Below, piece by piece: positions 44,510-53,557 of a DNA stretch of 64,000 nucleotides (the stretch's first letter is position 1; every line of letters begins with the position of its first letter). The position numbers and the translations under genes were made by a program. Source of the DNA: Tsuneonella sediminis (GTDB lineage: Bacteria; Pseudomonadota; Alphaproteobacteria; Sphingomonadales; Sphingomonadaceae); NCBI RefSeq assembly GCF_051912845.1, contig NZ_JBNCBU010000001.1, positions 62,001 through 126,000 on the forward strand. The letters run 5' to 3'. The notes below the pieces were generated by a model. That model was not told the DNA's origin and did no database searches. It saw nothing but the letters and a program-made list of their open reading frames with translations.

Positions 44510-45925
44510 ATGGCTGACACCCAATACGACGTCATCGTGCTCGGCAGCGGCCCCGGGGGCTATGTCGCGGCAATCCGCTGTGCGCAGCTTGGCCTCAAGA
44601 CCGCGATCGTCGAGCGCGAATTGCTCGGCGGGATCTGCCTCAACTGGGGCTGCATCCCGACCAAGGCGCTGCTGCGTTCGGCCGAGATCCTCCACTATGC
44701 GCAGCATGCCAAAGACTACGGCCTCAAGATCGCTGGCAGTATCGAGGCGGACCTTGAAGCGGTGGTGAAGCGCAGCCGCGGCGTCGCCAAGCAGCTCAAC
44801 CAGGGCGTCACGCACCTGATGAAGAAGAACAAGATCGCGGTGCACATGGGCGAAGGCACGCTGACTGGCCCCACTGCGCTGACCGTGAAGGGCGAGAAGG
44901 GCGAGGAGAAGCTCTCCGCCAAGCACGTGATCGTCGCCACCGGCGCGCGGGCGCGCGACCTGCCGTTCGCCAAGGCCGACGGGAAGCGCGTGTGGACCTA
45001 CCGCCACGCGATGACCCCGCCCGAGATGCCGAAGAAGCTGCTCGTGATCGGCAGCGGCGCGATCGGGATCGAATTCGCGAGCTTCTACAACGACTTGGGA
45101 GCCGAGGTGACGGTGGTCGAAATGCTCGACCGGATCGTGCCGGTCGAGGATGCCGACGTCTCCGCCTTCCTCGAAAAGAGCCTGACCAAACAGGGCATGA
45201 CGATCATGACCGGGGCCGGGGTCGAGGACGTCAAGGTCTCCGCCAGCGGCGTGAAGGCGAAGATCAAGGCGAAAGATGGCAAGGTTTCCGAACAGGACTT
45301 CACCCACTGCATTGTCGCCATCGGCATCGTGCCGAACACCGAGAACGTGGGCCTCGAAAAGCTCGTCGAGATGGACCGCGGGTTCATCCAGATCGATCCC
45401 TACGGCCGCACGAAGTCGAAGGGCCTGTGGGCCATCGGCGATTGTACGCCCGGCCCATGGCTGGCGCACAAGGCGAGCCACGAGGGCGTCACCGCCGCCG
45501 AGGCGATCGCGAAGGAACTCGGCAACAAGGATGTTCACCCGCACCCGCTCGACCGGGGCAACATCCCGGGCTGCACGTATTGTCACCCGCAGATCGCCAG
45601 CGTCGGCCTGACCGAGGCGAAGGCGAAGGAAGCGGGCTACGAGGTGAAGGCCGGGACCTTCCCGTTCATCGGCAACGGCAAGGCGATCGCGCTGGGAGAA
45701 GCGGAGGGCTTCGTGAAGACGGTGTTCGACGCGAAGACCGGCGAGCTATTGGGCGCACACATGGTCGGGGCCGAGGTTACCGAGATGATCCAGGGCTATG
45801 TCGTGGGCAAGACGCTCGAGACGACCGAGGCGGAACTGATGAACACGATCTTCCCGCACCCGACAATTTCGGAATCGATGCACGAGAGCGTTCTGGCCGC
45901 CTATGGGCGCGCCTTGCACATCTGA
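44510..45925 (+). CDS. lpdA: dihydrolipoyl dehydrogenase (E3)
   Basis: E3 reoxidises dihydrolipoamide with FAD and NAD+. The 471-residue flavoprotein has VIVLGSGPGGYVAAI for FAD, the redox pair C43/C48 in GGICLNWGCIPTK, the NAD-binding GSGAIGIEFASFY, AIGDCTPGPWLAHKASHEG and the C-terminal catalytic His-Glu in FPHPTISESMHES. It is 9 bases after the thioesterase gene and so is expressed with pdhC. With only E2 and E3 here, it may serve both PDH and oxoglutarate dehydrogenase. The small 54-codon gene follows. Confidence 0.97.
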   Translation: MADTQYDVIVLGSGPGGYVAAIRCAQLGLKTAIVERELLGGICLNWGCIPTKALLRSAEILHYAQHAKDYGLKIAGSIEADLEAVVKRSRGVAKQLNQGVTHLMKKNKIAVHMGEGTLTGPTALTVKGEKGEEKLSAKHVIVATGARARDLPFAKADGKRVWTYRHAMTPPEMPKKLLVIGSGAIGIEFASFYNDLGAEVTVVEMLDRIVPVEDADVSAFLEKSLTKQGMTIMTGAGVEDVKVSASGVKAKIKAKDGKVSEQDFTHCIVAIGIVPNTENVGLEKLVEMDRGFIQIDPYGRTKSKGLWAIGDCTPGPWLAHKASHEGVTAAEAIAKELGNKDVHPHPLDRGNIPGCTYCHPQIASVGLTEAKAKEAGYEVKAGTFPFIGNGKAIALGEAEGFVKTVFDAKTGELLGAHMVGAEVTEMIQGYVVGKTLETTEAELMNTIFPHPTISESMHESVLAAYGRALHI

Positions 45926-46021
45926 GGCGCAATCGACTCGTCGCAAGCTGCTGCAATTCGTCGCGAATTTGGGGAACGCGGCGCCTTTCCCGGCATTTCG
46001 CCATGGAGAGGAGTCGCAGTC

Positions 46022-46186
46022 ATGGAATTCGAGATCGAGGAAAGCCCGCAACCGGACGGAATGGTCTGGTATCGTTACTCGGACCGCTTCATCAGTCCCC
46101 AGCGCGACCGGCATGACGCGGAAGTGACCCGGCCCGATATGCTGGACCGGGCGGTGCGCATCCCGGATCAGGAACCGATTTCCTAG
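46022..46186 (+). CDS. small 54-residue hypothetical protein
   Basis: A 54-codon frame from ATG 46022 to TAG 46186 is preceded by a strong GAGAGGAG ribosome site nine bases upstream. The product is acidic at its start (MEFEIEESPQPDG) and then polar with YRYSDRFISPQRDRHDAE. Unlike random frames, it has a good start site, balanced composition and a stop interlocked with the convergent CaiB gene in CTAG. No motif or signal is recognised. It is 96 bases downstream of lpdA and may be read from its transcript. A 6-bp dyad (45955-45969) lies between. Confidence 0.6.
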   Translation: MEFEIEESPQPDGMVWYRYSDRFISPQRDRHDAEVTRPDMLDRAVRIPDQEPIS

Positions 46187-47382
46187 GCTACCGCGCCCGC
46201 TTCACGCAGGCGGGCGATTTCTGCGGGATCGATTTCAAGGACGTCGCGCAGCACCGCGTCGCTATCTTCGCCCGCGCGCGGCGGGGCCGCCCGGTAACTG
46301 GGCGGCGTGGAAGAGAGCTTTGCGGGAAAACCCACGAAGCGGACTTCGGAACCGTCGTGCCGCTGTAGCGCTCCAACAAGTTCGCGCGCCTGCACCTGCG
46401 GGTGCTCCAGCGCCTCGGGAACGGTGTTCACACGCCCGCTCGGCACCCCGGCATCGTTGAGCGCATTGACGAGTTCGTCCGACCGCCAGCTTGCGATCGC
46501 CGGTTCGATGATCGCCAGCAGGTCGCCCCGATTGGTCCCGCGCGCGCTCATCGCAGCGAAACGGGGGTCGTGGGCCAGTTCGGGAAGGCCGAGGACACGG
46601 CACAGCTTGGCATATTGCCGGTCGTTCGCGGTCGCGATCAGGATGTCGCCATCGGCGCAGGCAAAGACCTGGTAGGGCACGATGTTGGGATGCTGGTTGC
46701 CCAGCCGCCCCGGCTCTGCTCCACCGTTGAGCCAGTTCGCCGCCTGGTTGCTCATCAGCGCCACCTGGGCATCGAGAAGGGCGAGGTCGATGCGCTGCCC
46801 TTCGCCGGTGCGGTCCCGGTGGCGCAGCGCGGCCAGGATCGAAATCGCGGCGTAGAGGCCGGTAGTCAGGTCGCTGACGGGGATGCCGACCTTGGTCGGC
46901 GGTCCGTCCGCCGCCCCCGTTACGCTCATCAGCCCGCTCATTCCCTGGATGAGGAAGTCGTATCCACCGCGATCCTTTTCCGGACCGGTCTGGCCGAACC
47001 CGGTGATCGAACACCACACGAGATCGGGCTTCACCGCCCGCAGCCTGTCGTAGTCGAGGCCGTATTTCGCGAGACCGCCGACGCGGAAGTTCTCGATCAC
47101 CACGTCCGACACTGCGGCAAGCCGGCGCACCAGCGCGGCACCGCCCGGGTTCGCGATGTCGATAGCGATCGAGCGCTTGTTGCGGTTGGCGCACGAGAAA
47201 TACGCCGAGTCCTGCGACTCCGGCAGAAACGGCGGTCCCCATGCGCGCGTGTCGTCGCCCGCACCGGGTTGCTCGACCTTTATCACGTCAGCGCCGAGAT
47301 CGCCGAGGATCTGCGCGCTCCACGGCCCGGCGAGCACGCGCGACAGATCGAGCACACGGATGCCGTCGAGCGCTCCGGTCAC
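46183..47382 (-). CDS. CaiB/BaiF family CoA-transferase
   Basis: This 399-residue class III CoA-transferase has GIRVLDLSRVLAGPWSAQILGDLGADVIKVE at the start, the SIAIDIANPGG and GYDFLIQGMSGLMSVTG stretches, and VGIPVSDLTTGLYAAI that carries the catalytic Asp of the family. It moves CoA between acids, often activating a carboxylic acid before beta-oxidation. The start is GTG at 47382, overlapping the hydratase stop (GTGA). The pair ECH-CaiB diverges from two acyl-CoA dehydrogenases, so these four probably serve one catabolic acid. The substrate is not evident. Confidence 0.9.
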   Translation of the reverse strand: MTGALDGIRVLDLSRVLAGPWSAQILGDLGADVIKVEQPGAGDDTRAWGPPFLPESQDSAYFSCANRNKRSIAIDIANPGGAALVRRLAAVSDVVIENFRVGGLAKYGLDYDRLRAVKPDLVWCSITGFGQTGPEKDRGGYDFLIQGMSGLMSVTGAADGPPTKVGIPVSDLTTGLYAAISILAALRHRDRTGEGQRIDLALLDAQVALMSNQAANWLNGGAEPGRLGNQHPNIVPYQVFACADGDILIATANDRQYAKLCRVLGLPELAHDPRFAAMSARGTNRGDLLAIIEPAIASWRSDELVNALNDAGVPSGRVNTVPEALEHPQVQARELVGALQRHDGSEVRFVGFPAKLSSTPPSYRAAPPRAGEDSDAVLRDVLEIDPAEIARLREAGAVA

Positions 47383-48179
47383 CTGTCGCGCAGCTCCGGT
47401 TCGCGTCTGCCGAGGAACGCGTCGATCGCCTCGGCGTGGTCTTCGGTGTGGTGCGACAGGGCCTGGTACGCTGCGGCCATTTCGAGGTGGGTCGGCAGTT
47501 TCTGGTCCATCCCTTCGCGCATCAGCCGCTTGGCCATGCGCGTGGCGTGACCCGGGTTCGCGGCGATCGTGCGAGCAATCTCCTGGGCGCGCGCGAGCAC
47601 CTCGGTAGCGGGGACCACCTCGCTCGCCAGCCCGTACCGCTGCGCGGTCGTCGCATCGATCGTTTCACCGGTAAGGGTCATGCGGCTCGCATTCGACAGG
47701 CCAACGACCCGTGGGAGCAGCCAGGCCCCGCCGCCTCCCGGAATGATCCCGAGCCTGACGTAGCTTTCCGCCACCAGTGCGTCTTCCGCCATCACTCGAA
47801 CGTCGCACATGAGCGCGATGTCGAGTCCCAGGCCGATCGCGTGGCCATTGATCGCCGCCACCACCGGCACCTCGAGGTCCCACATCGCCTTGCCTATGGT
47901 CTGGACGGTGGTTCGGTAGTGGGTGCGCTGTTCGAACGGCGACCCGGCGAACAGCCCGGTCCTCTCCTTCATCGACTTGACGTTGCCGCCCGCGCAGAAC
48001 GACTTGCCGGCCCCGGTCAGGACCATCGCACGGACCGTTCGGTCGCGCGCGAGTCTATCCGCCAGCGCAACGAACTCGGCGCTCTGCGCGGAATCTGTTA
48101 TCGCGTTGCGGTCCTCCGGCCGGTCCATCGTCACGGTCAGCACAGGGCCCTCGCGCTCGGTCTTGAGAAAGTCTCCCAT
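47379..48179 (-). CDS. enoyl-CoA hydratase/isomerase family protein
   Basis: The 266-residue crotonase-fold protein has TVTMDRPEDRNAITDSAQSAEFVALAD, the first oxyanion segment AMVLTGAGKSFCAGGNVKSM and the second with ALIDGAAI-like AINGHAIGLGLDIALMCDVRVMAEDA, then VRLGIIPGGGGAWLLPRVVG. Both catalytic-Glu positions of hydratases are occupied by other residues or shifted, so it may be an isomerase or another crotonase reaction. It opens the minus-strand operon; the 58-bp gap to the divergent dehydrogenase holds both promoters. Confidence 0.88.
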   Translation of the reverse strand: MGDFLKTEREGPVLTVTMDRPEDRNAITDSAQSAEFVALADRLARDRTVRAMVLTGAGKSFCAGGNVKSMKERTGLFAGSPFEQRTHYRTTVQTIGKAMWDLEVPVVAAINGHAIGLGLDIALMCDVRVMAEDALVAESYVRLGIIPGGGGAWLLPRVVGLSNASRMTLTGETIDATTAQRYGLASEVVPATEVLARAQEIARTIAANPGHATRMAKRLMREGMDQKLPTHLEMAAAYQALSHHTEDHAEAIDAFLGRREPELRDR

Positions 48180-48237
48180 GGCGCGGGCTTAGTCGCGGCG
48201 GATGCGCGCGGCAATCCACGGGATTGCGAACGGGGGA

Positions 48238-49413
48238 ATGCTGCCGCACACCGTCACCACCGTGTTCGAATCCCTGGTCCCTGCGGCGATTCCGCCCGAA
48301 GATGAAGCGCTGCGGCCGATGGTCCGCGCGCTTGCACGCGAGGCAGTCGCGGGGATGAGCGTTGAACAGCGCGCACGTTCGTGGATGGGGTTCGACCGGG
48401 GCTTCAGCCGAAGGCTGGGCGCGGCAGGGTTGCTCGGGCTGACCCTTCCGCCCGAATACGGCGGAGCCGGCCGCGGACCGTTCGCACGCTTCGTGGTGGT
48501 CGAAGAATTGCTCGCGGCAGGTGCGCCGGTGGGCGCGCACTGGATCGCCGACCGCCAGAGCGCACCCCTGATCCTCAACTACGGGAGCGAAGCGCAGCGG
48601 CGCCGATACCTGCCGCGCATCTGCCGCGGCGAGGCGCTGTTCTGTATCGGGATGAGCGAACCGGGTGCCGGCAGCGACCTTGCCGCCGTCCGCACCCGCG
48701 CCGAGCGGACTGGCAATGGCTGGCGCCTCAACGGCCAGAAATTGTGGACGACCGGCGCGCACCACGCCGATTACATGATCGCGCTCGTGCGGACCGCTGA
48801 GGGCAGCGGTGACCGCCATTCGGGCCTGTCGCAGTTGATCGTCCCGCTGGCAGCGCCGGGCGTATCGGTTCGTCCGATCCGCGACCTGACCGGCGACGAG
48901 CACTTCAACGAGGTGTTTTTCGACGACGTCGATCTGCCGCAGGACGCCCTCATCGGCGAAGAGGGACAGGGGTGGGCGCAGGTCACCGCAGAACTCGCAT
49001 TCGAGCGTAGCGGTCCGGAGCGGATCTATTCCAGCCATGTCGTTTTCGACGCATGGGTCGCTCACCTGCGCGGGGCGGGCCGCGCCGACAGCGCAACCGC
49101 TGCCCTTGTCGGCCGCCTTGCCGCACGGCTGGCAGCGCTGCGGGCGATGTCGCTCGCCTGCACGGCGCGGCTCGCAGCGGGAGAAAGCCCCGTGGTCGAG
49201 GCTTCGCTGGTCAAGGACCTGGGAACCGCGTTCGAACAGGAACTTCCGCTGGCAATTGCCGATGATCTTGCCGCGCATCCCTCCGAATCGCCCCATCAGG
49301 ACCTCATCGCCGCGCTGAGCTACCTTACCCTCGTCGCGCCGAGTTTTTCACTGCGCGGAGGCACGCGCGAGATCCTGCGTGGCATAATCGCCCGGGGAAT
49401 GGGGCTGCGATGA
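48238..49413 (+). CDS. acyl-CoA dehydrogenase (larger subunit of a pair)
   Basis: The 391-residue FAD enzyme has N-terminal helices, LTLPPEYGGAGRGPFARFVVVEEL, the FAD-binding IGMSEPGAGSDLAAVRTRAERTGNGWRLNGQKLWTTGAHHADY and a C terminus FSLRGGTREILRGIIARGMGLR, as in ACADs. The usual catalytic Glu position cannot be confirmed by eye. I chose ATG 48238 after CGGGGGA, although an ATG at 48202 is possible. It overlaps the next gene by 4 bp (ATGA), and together they look like a two-subunit dehydrogenase for an unknown branched, bile-acid- or steroid-like acyl-CoA. Confidence 0.88.
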   Translation: MLPHTVTTVFESLVPAAIPPEDEALRPMVRALAREAVAGMSVEQRARSWMGFDRGFSRRLGAAGLLGLTLPPEYGGAGRGPFARFVVVEELLAAGAPVGAHWIADRQSAPLILNYGSEAQRRRYLPRICRGEALFCIGMSEPGAGSDLAAVRTRAERTGNGWRLNGQKLWTTGAHHADYMIALVRTAEGSGDRHSGLSQLIVPLAAPGVSVRPIRDLTGDEHFNEVFFDDVDLPQDALIGEEGQGWAQVTAELAFERSGPERIYSSHVVFDAWVAHLRGAGRADSATAALVGRLAARLAALRAMSLACTARLAAGESPVVEASLVKDLGTAFEQELPLAIADDLAAHPSESPHQDLIAALSYLTLVAPSFSLRGGTREILRGIIARGMGLR

Positions 49414-50123
49414 GCGAGATCCTTCCCCCTTTCGAAGCTATGTTGACGCGGCTGTTCCCCGCCGCGCGGGCGCGCGCGATCGACGCCGGGGAAGACTGGT
49501 CTGCCGAGCGCGACGAGATTGAGGTCGCAGGCTTTTTCGACGCTCTGACCGAGAAACTGGCAGTAAGCTTTGCCGAGGTGGTGCCGCTGTGGCGGGCGAT
49601 CGGATACCGGGCCGCGCCACTTGCGATCGGCGAGGCGATGATCGACCGCTCAGGTCGCCCGGGCAAGGAACTGCGCCAGATCCTGCTCGCGGCGGCCTCT
49701 TCCGGGGCGGCCGACCGCGTGCTCGAGATGACCACTGCTTATGCCCGCGAGCGGAGCCAGTTCGGCAAGCCGATCGGCCGTCAGCAGGCGGTGCAGCAGC
49801 AACTGGCGCTGATGGCCGAGCAGGTGGTCGCGATCCGCATGGCGGTCGAACTTGCAGCGCGGTCTGCGTGGCCAGGCGTCGAGCGGGCCGCGCTCGCCAA
49901 GACAGTTGCCGCGACCTACGCCACCGCGATCGCCAACACCGCACACGCCATCCACGGGGCCATCGGCATCAGCGCGGAATACGACTTGCAGCTATACACC
50001 CGCCGCCTGCACGCCTGGCGACTGGACGGGGGAGGGGAGACGGCCTGGGCGGCAAGCCTGGGCCGATCGCTTCTCGCCAGCGGCGACGACACCCTCGACT
50101 GGATGCGGGGCGCACTGTTCTGA
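49410..50123 (+). CDS. acyl-CoA dehydrogenase C-terminal-domain subunit
   Basis: This 237-residue protein contains the C-terminal helical ACAD segment: VLEMTTAYARERSQFGKPIGRQQAVQQQLALMAEQVVAIRMAVELA and then TAHAIHGAIGISAEYDLQLYTRRLHAW, where FGKPIGxxQAVQ is the family mark. The N-terminal half and the FAD-beta domain found in single-chain ACADs (about 380 residues) are missing. ACAD pairs in which one partner lacks domains form heterotetramers in mycobacterial and proteobacterial steroid catabolism. Translation is coupled to the larger subunit by ATGA overlap. Confidence 0.85.
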   Translation: MSEILPPFEAMLTRLFPAARARAIDAGEDWSAERDEIEVAGFFDALTEKLAVSFAEVVPLWRAIGYRAAPLAIGEAMIDRSGRPGKELRQILLAAASSGAADRVLEMTTAYARERSQFGKPIGRQQAVQQQLALMAEQVVAIRMAVELAARSAWPGVERAALAKTVAATYATAIANTAHAIHGAIGISAEYDLQLYTRRLHAWRLDGGGETAWAASLGRSLLASGDDTLDWMRGALF

Positions 50124-50133
50124 AAGGTGAGGA

Positions 50134-50209
<76 letters not shown>

Positions 50210-50263
50210 ATTCCGTCGTCGTGAGGCTGCGTTTCCGCGGGCCCCGAATCGTCGGGAGAGGCG

Positions 50264-50291
50264 CATATAGCGTCCCTCTCGCAGATGCCAA
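50264..50291 (-). promoter_or_regulatory. candidate sigma70 promoter for tRNA-Lys
   Basis: On the minus strand TTGGCA (50286-50291) and TATATG (50264-50269) are 16 bases apart and match the housekeeping consensus at 5/6 and 4/6. Transcription would begin about 48 bases before the tRNA, in the 100-bp gap after rodA. Confidence 0.45.
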
Positions 50292-50309
50292 GGGCCAATC
50301 CGGAGGGTG

Positions 50310-51425
50310 CTAGGCAAGTCCCCGCCGGCCGCTGCGGACGTTCCACCGGTGGACCATCATCAGCGTGCCGAGGCAGATCATGTTGGTCATCATCGAACTG
50401 CCGCCGTGGCTCATGAACGGCAGGGGTATGCCGACCACCGGGGCAAGACCCATCACCATCATCAGGTTGATCGCGACGTAAAAGAAAATCGTCGCGACCA
50501 TGCCGCCGGCGAGCAGGCGGGCGAAGCGGTCCTCGGACGCTAGCGCGACCTTCCACCCCCAGCGCAGGATCAGGAAAAACGCGAGGAGGACGAACAGTCC
50601 GCCAAGCAGACCCCATTCCTCGGCCATCGTCGCGAACACGAAATCGGTATGCGGTTCGGGCAGGTAGTTGAGATGGCTCTGCGAGCCCTCGTTGAACCCC
50701 TTACCCGTAACGCCGCCCGATCCGATCGCGATCTTCGATTGGGTGATGTGATAGCCGTCGCCCAGCGGATCGCTTTCCGGGTCGAGGAAGGTGAATACGC
50801 GCCGTTGCTGGTAGGGCTTGAGACCGAAGAAGAACGCCACCGGCGCAAGCACCGCGCCTGCCGCCGCCGCGCCTCCGAACCACTTGAGCGGAAGCCCGGC
50901 GAGAAACATGACGATCGCGCCGCCGAACCCGATCGCGAGCGCGGTTCCGAGGTCGGGCTGGGCGAGCACGAGGGCCATCGGAATCGCGATCATCGCGCCG
51001 GCCGGGACCAGCGAGCGCCAGGTCGGGACCATCCCTGAAGGCAGGTCGCCGTAGAAGCGGGCGAGCGCGAGGACGACTGCCGGTTTCATCAGTTCCGACG
51101 GCTGGAGCATGATGGGGCCGAGATCGATCCACCGCTGGCTACCGCCGCCGACGAACCCCATGGCCTCGACCGCCACCAGCAGGACCAGGATGACGACGTA
51201 GGCGGGATAGGCGAACAGACGGACGAATTCCCTGCTGAAGAGCGTCATCACGCTTGCAAGGGTCAGGAATATCGCAAACCGGATCAGGTGCGACAGCGCG
51301 AAAGGCTGAAGATCGCCGCCCGCGGCCGAAAAAAGGACTGCGGCCCCGAACACGGTCAGAGCGATCAGCGGTGCGAGCATGGCCCACGGCTGGCGCGCGA
51401 TCGGAGCGGGGACGACCGAGTTCAT
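50310..51425 (-). CDS. rodA: rod shape-determining glycosyltransferase RodA
   Basis: RodA is the SEDS-family peptidoglycan glycosyltransferase that works with PBP2 in cell elongation. The 371-residue protein has ten helices and SEDS marks: GGSQRWIDLGPIMLQPSELMK (with the Trp-Ile-Asp loop), QPDLGTALAIGFGG, the GDGYHITQSKIAIGSGGVTGKGFNEGSQSHLNYLPEPHTDFVFA loop with the catalytic-region residues, and GIPLPFMSHGGSSM. It ends the mreB-mreC-mreD-mrdA-rodA cluster; its ATG overlaps the mrdA stop by 4 bp. Confidence 0.96.
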   Translation of the reverse strand: MNSVVPAPIARQPWAMLAPLIALTVFGAAVLFSAAGGDLQPFALSHLIRFAIFLTLASVMTLFSREFVRLFAYPAYVVILVLLVAVEAMGFVGGGSQRWIDLGPIMLQPSELMKPAVVLALARFYGDLPSGMVPTWRSLVPAGAMIAIPMALVLAQPDLGTALAIGFGGAIVMFLAGLPLKWFGGAAAAGAVLAPVAFFFGLKPYQQRRVFTFLDPESDPLGDGYHITQSKIAIGSGGVTGKGFNEGSQSHLNYLPEPHTDFVFATMAEEWGLLGGLFVLLAFFLILRWGWKVALASEDRFARLLAGGMVATIFFYVAINLMMVMGLAPVVGIPLPFMSHGGSSMMTNMICLGTLMMVHRWNVRSGRRGLA

Positions 51426-53557
51426 CGCGGTTCTGGCGAAGCTGCGGGGGACGAAAGGGGCGAGGGTCCGGGCGAGGGCACCGGAACCGCTCCGGCGGAA
51501 TTCGGCGGGACCGCGTTGGCGACCGGTTCGGGGGGAGGCGTGACCGCGCCGGTCTCAAGCGGCTGGGGCCGGATCTGCGCGGCGCGCGATTCGGCGTCGA
51601 CCCGGGCGAAGACGTCCTCGTCGCGGCGCGGGGCGGGGCCGATGTTCTCACCCGCTGCTGCGGCGAACGCGGCATACCTGGCGGCGAGCCGCTCCTGCGC
51701 CGTGCCGCCCCATTGCTTCTCCAGTCCGTACAGCGCCTCGAGGCCCTTCTGCGGGTCGAACATGAAGGTCATCACGTCGCGGGCAATCGGGTAGGCCGCG
51801 CCAGAACCCCCGCCGTGCTCGATCACCACCGCGCCCGCATAGCGCGGATTGTCGAACGGGGCGAAAAAGATGAACAGGCCGTGGTCACGGTATTTCCAGA
51901 TCCCGCCCTTGCCCGAGGAGATGTTGAGCCCGACGACCTGCGCCGTTCCGGTCTTGCCAGCCATCAGCACGTCGTCGATCGGCAGGCGCGCACGTCCGGC
52001 AGTACCCGGCCCGTTGACCACGTCGCTCATCGCGTTCTGGATGACCTGCACGTGATCGCCGTGGAAGTTCATCGCGTCCGGATTGGGTTCGTTGGGGTTG
52101 AGCAGGAGGCGGGGCATCAACTTCTTCCCCGTTGCCAGGCGCCCCGCCATCACCGCGAGCTGGAGCGGGTTGGCCAGCATGTAGCCTTGCCCGATCGTCG
52201 CATTGACGGTGTCGTATGCCTTCCACTCCTCGCCGTATTTCTTCAGCTTCCACGCGGGGTCGGGAACGGTGCCGTAGAACTGGCTGAGAACGGGCAGGGG
52301 AAATTCCTGGCCCATGCCGCAGCGCTTCGCCATCGGCGCAATGACGTCCATGCCGAGCTTCTGCGCGAAGTGATAGAAATAGACGTCGCACGACTGGTAG
52401 ATCGCCTTGGCCATGTCGACCGTGCCGTGGCCGCGCCGGTTCCAGCAATGGAAAACGCGGTTGCCCACCCGCAGTCCGCCTGCGCAGCCCACCGATGCCG
52501 ACGGGTCGAGCCCGGCTTCGAGGAACGCCATCGCGACCATCGGCTTAACCGTAGAGCCTGGCGGGTAAAGCCCCTTCAGGACCTTGTTGCGCAAGGGAAC
52601 CCGCTCGTCCTGGCTCAGCATCGAGTATTCGACCCGGCCGATGCCGTCGGAAAAGCTGTTGGGGTCGAAGCTCGGCATCGATGCCATGCAGAGCAGGTCG
52701 CCGGTCTTGCAGTCGAGCACCACGACCGAGCCCGATTCGACCCCCAGCCTTCGCGCCGCGTAGTCCTGGAGCGGCCCGTCGATCGTGAGTTTTACAGGTT
52801 TGCCCTGGATGTCCTCTCGCGTGGCCAGGTCGCGCACGATGCGGCCTGAAGCGGTCACTTCGACCCGGCGCGCACCCGGCACCCCGCGCAGGCGCTGTTC
52901 GAACTGTTTCTCGATCCCGTCCTTGCCGATCTTGTATCCGGGCGTGATCAGGATCGGGTTGCGATCCTTCTGGTATTCCTCGGCGCTGGCAGGGCCGACG
53001 AAGCCGATGAGATGGCCGACCGCGGGCCCGGTGGGATAGAAGCGCGAGAAGCCGCGCTGCGGCACCACGCCAGGCAGGTCCGGCAGGCGCACGCTGACCG
53101 CCGCGAACTGTTCGTAGTTGAGCCCGCTGGCGACCTCGATCGGCTGGAAGCCCTGGTTGGCGTCGATCTTGTCGTGCAGATCGCGCAGTTTTTCGTCGTC
53201 GAGTGCCAACAGCGGCGCCAGGGTCGCGAGTTCGGCCTTGGGATCGCGCATCCGGTCGGGGATGATGTCGACGCGAAAGTCCGCCTTGTTCGATGCCAGC
53301 GGGGCGCCGTTGCGGTCGAGGATCCATCCGCGGCGAGGCGGGATGAGCGAAAGGTTGACCCGGTTGCTCTCGGATTCGAGCGAGTATTTTTCGCTTTCGA
53401 AGACGGAGAGGTAGGTCATCCGGCCCGCCAGCAGCAGGCCGATCCCGCCCTGGACGGCTCCGATCACGAAACTGCGCCGCTCGAAACTGGCGGACAGCGT
53501 CGCGGGACTGGTGATCGGTTTCGCGCGGCGAGGGCGGCGCCTTTTGCGCAATCCCAT
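51422..53557 (-). CDS. mrdA: penicillin-binding protein 2 (elongation transpeptidase)
   Basis: PBP2 crosslinks peptidoglycan during elongation with RodA. The 711-residue class B PBP has a short cytoplasmic basic N terminus, one transmembrane helix (about 30-50), a dimerisation domain, and a transpeptidase domain with Ser in PPGSTVKPM (near 334), then the YQSCDVYFYH region with an SxD-like motif, and KTGTAQVVG. A Pro/Ala/Ser-rich C-terminal tail (from about 665) is unusual, as E. coli PBP2 is 633 residues. mreD lies upstream, overlapping one base (TGATG). Confidence 0.96.
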   Translation of the reverse strand: MGLRKRRRPRRAKPITSPATLSASFERRSFVIGAVQGGIGLLLAGRMTYLSVFESEKYSLESESNRVNLSLIPPRRGWILDRNGAPLASNKADFRVDIIPDRMRDPKAELATLAPLLALDDEKLRDLHDKIDANQGFQPIEVASGLNYEQFAAVSVRLPDLPGVVPQRGFSRFYPTGPAVGHLIGFVGPASAEEYQKDRNPILITPGYKIGKDGIEKQFEQRLRGVPGARRVEVTASGRIVRDLATREDIQGKPVKLTIDGPLQDYAARRLGVESGSVVVLDCKTGDLLCMASMPSFDPNSFSDGIGRVEYSMLSQDERVPLRNKVLKGLYPPGSTVKPMVAMAFLEAGLDPSASVGCAGGLRVGNRVFHCWNRRGHGTVDMAKAIYQSCDVYFYHFAQKLGMDVIAPMAKRCGMGQEFPLPVLSQFYGTVPDPAWKLKKYGEEWKAYDTVNATIGQGYMLANPLQLAVMAGRLATGKKLMPRLLLNPNEPNPDAMNFHGDHVQVIQNAMSDVVNGPGTAGRARLPIDDVLMAGKTGTAQVVGLNISSGKGGIWKYRDHGLFIFFAPFDNPRYAGAVVIEHGGGSGAAYPIARDVMTFMFDPQKGLEALYGLEKQWGGTAQERLAARYAAFAAAAGENIGPAPRRDEDVFARVDAESRAAQIRPQPLETGAVTPPPEPVANAVPPNSAGAVPVPSPGPSPLSSPAASPEPR

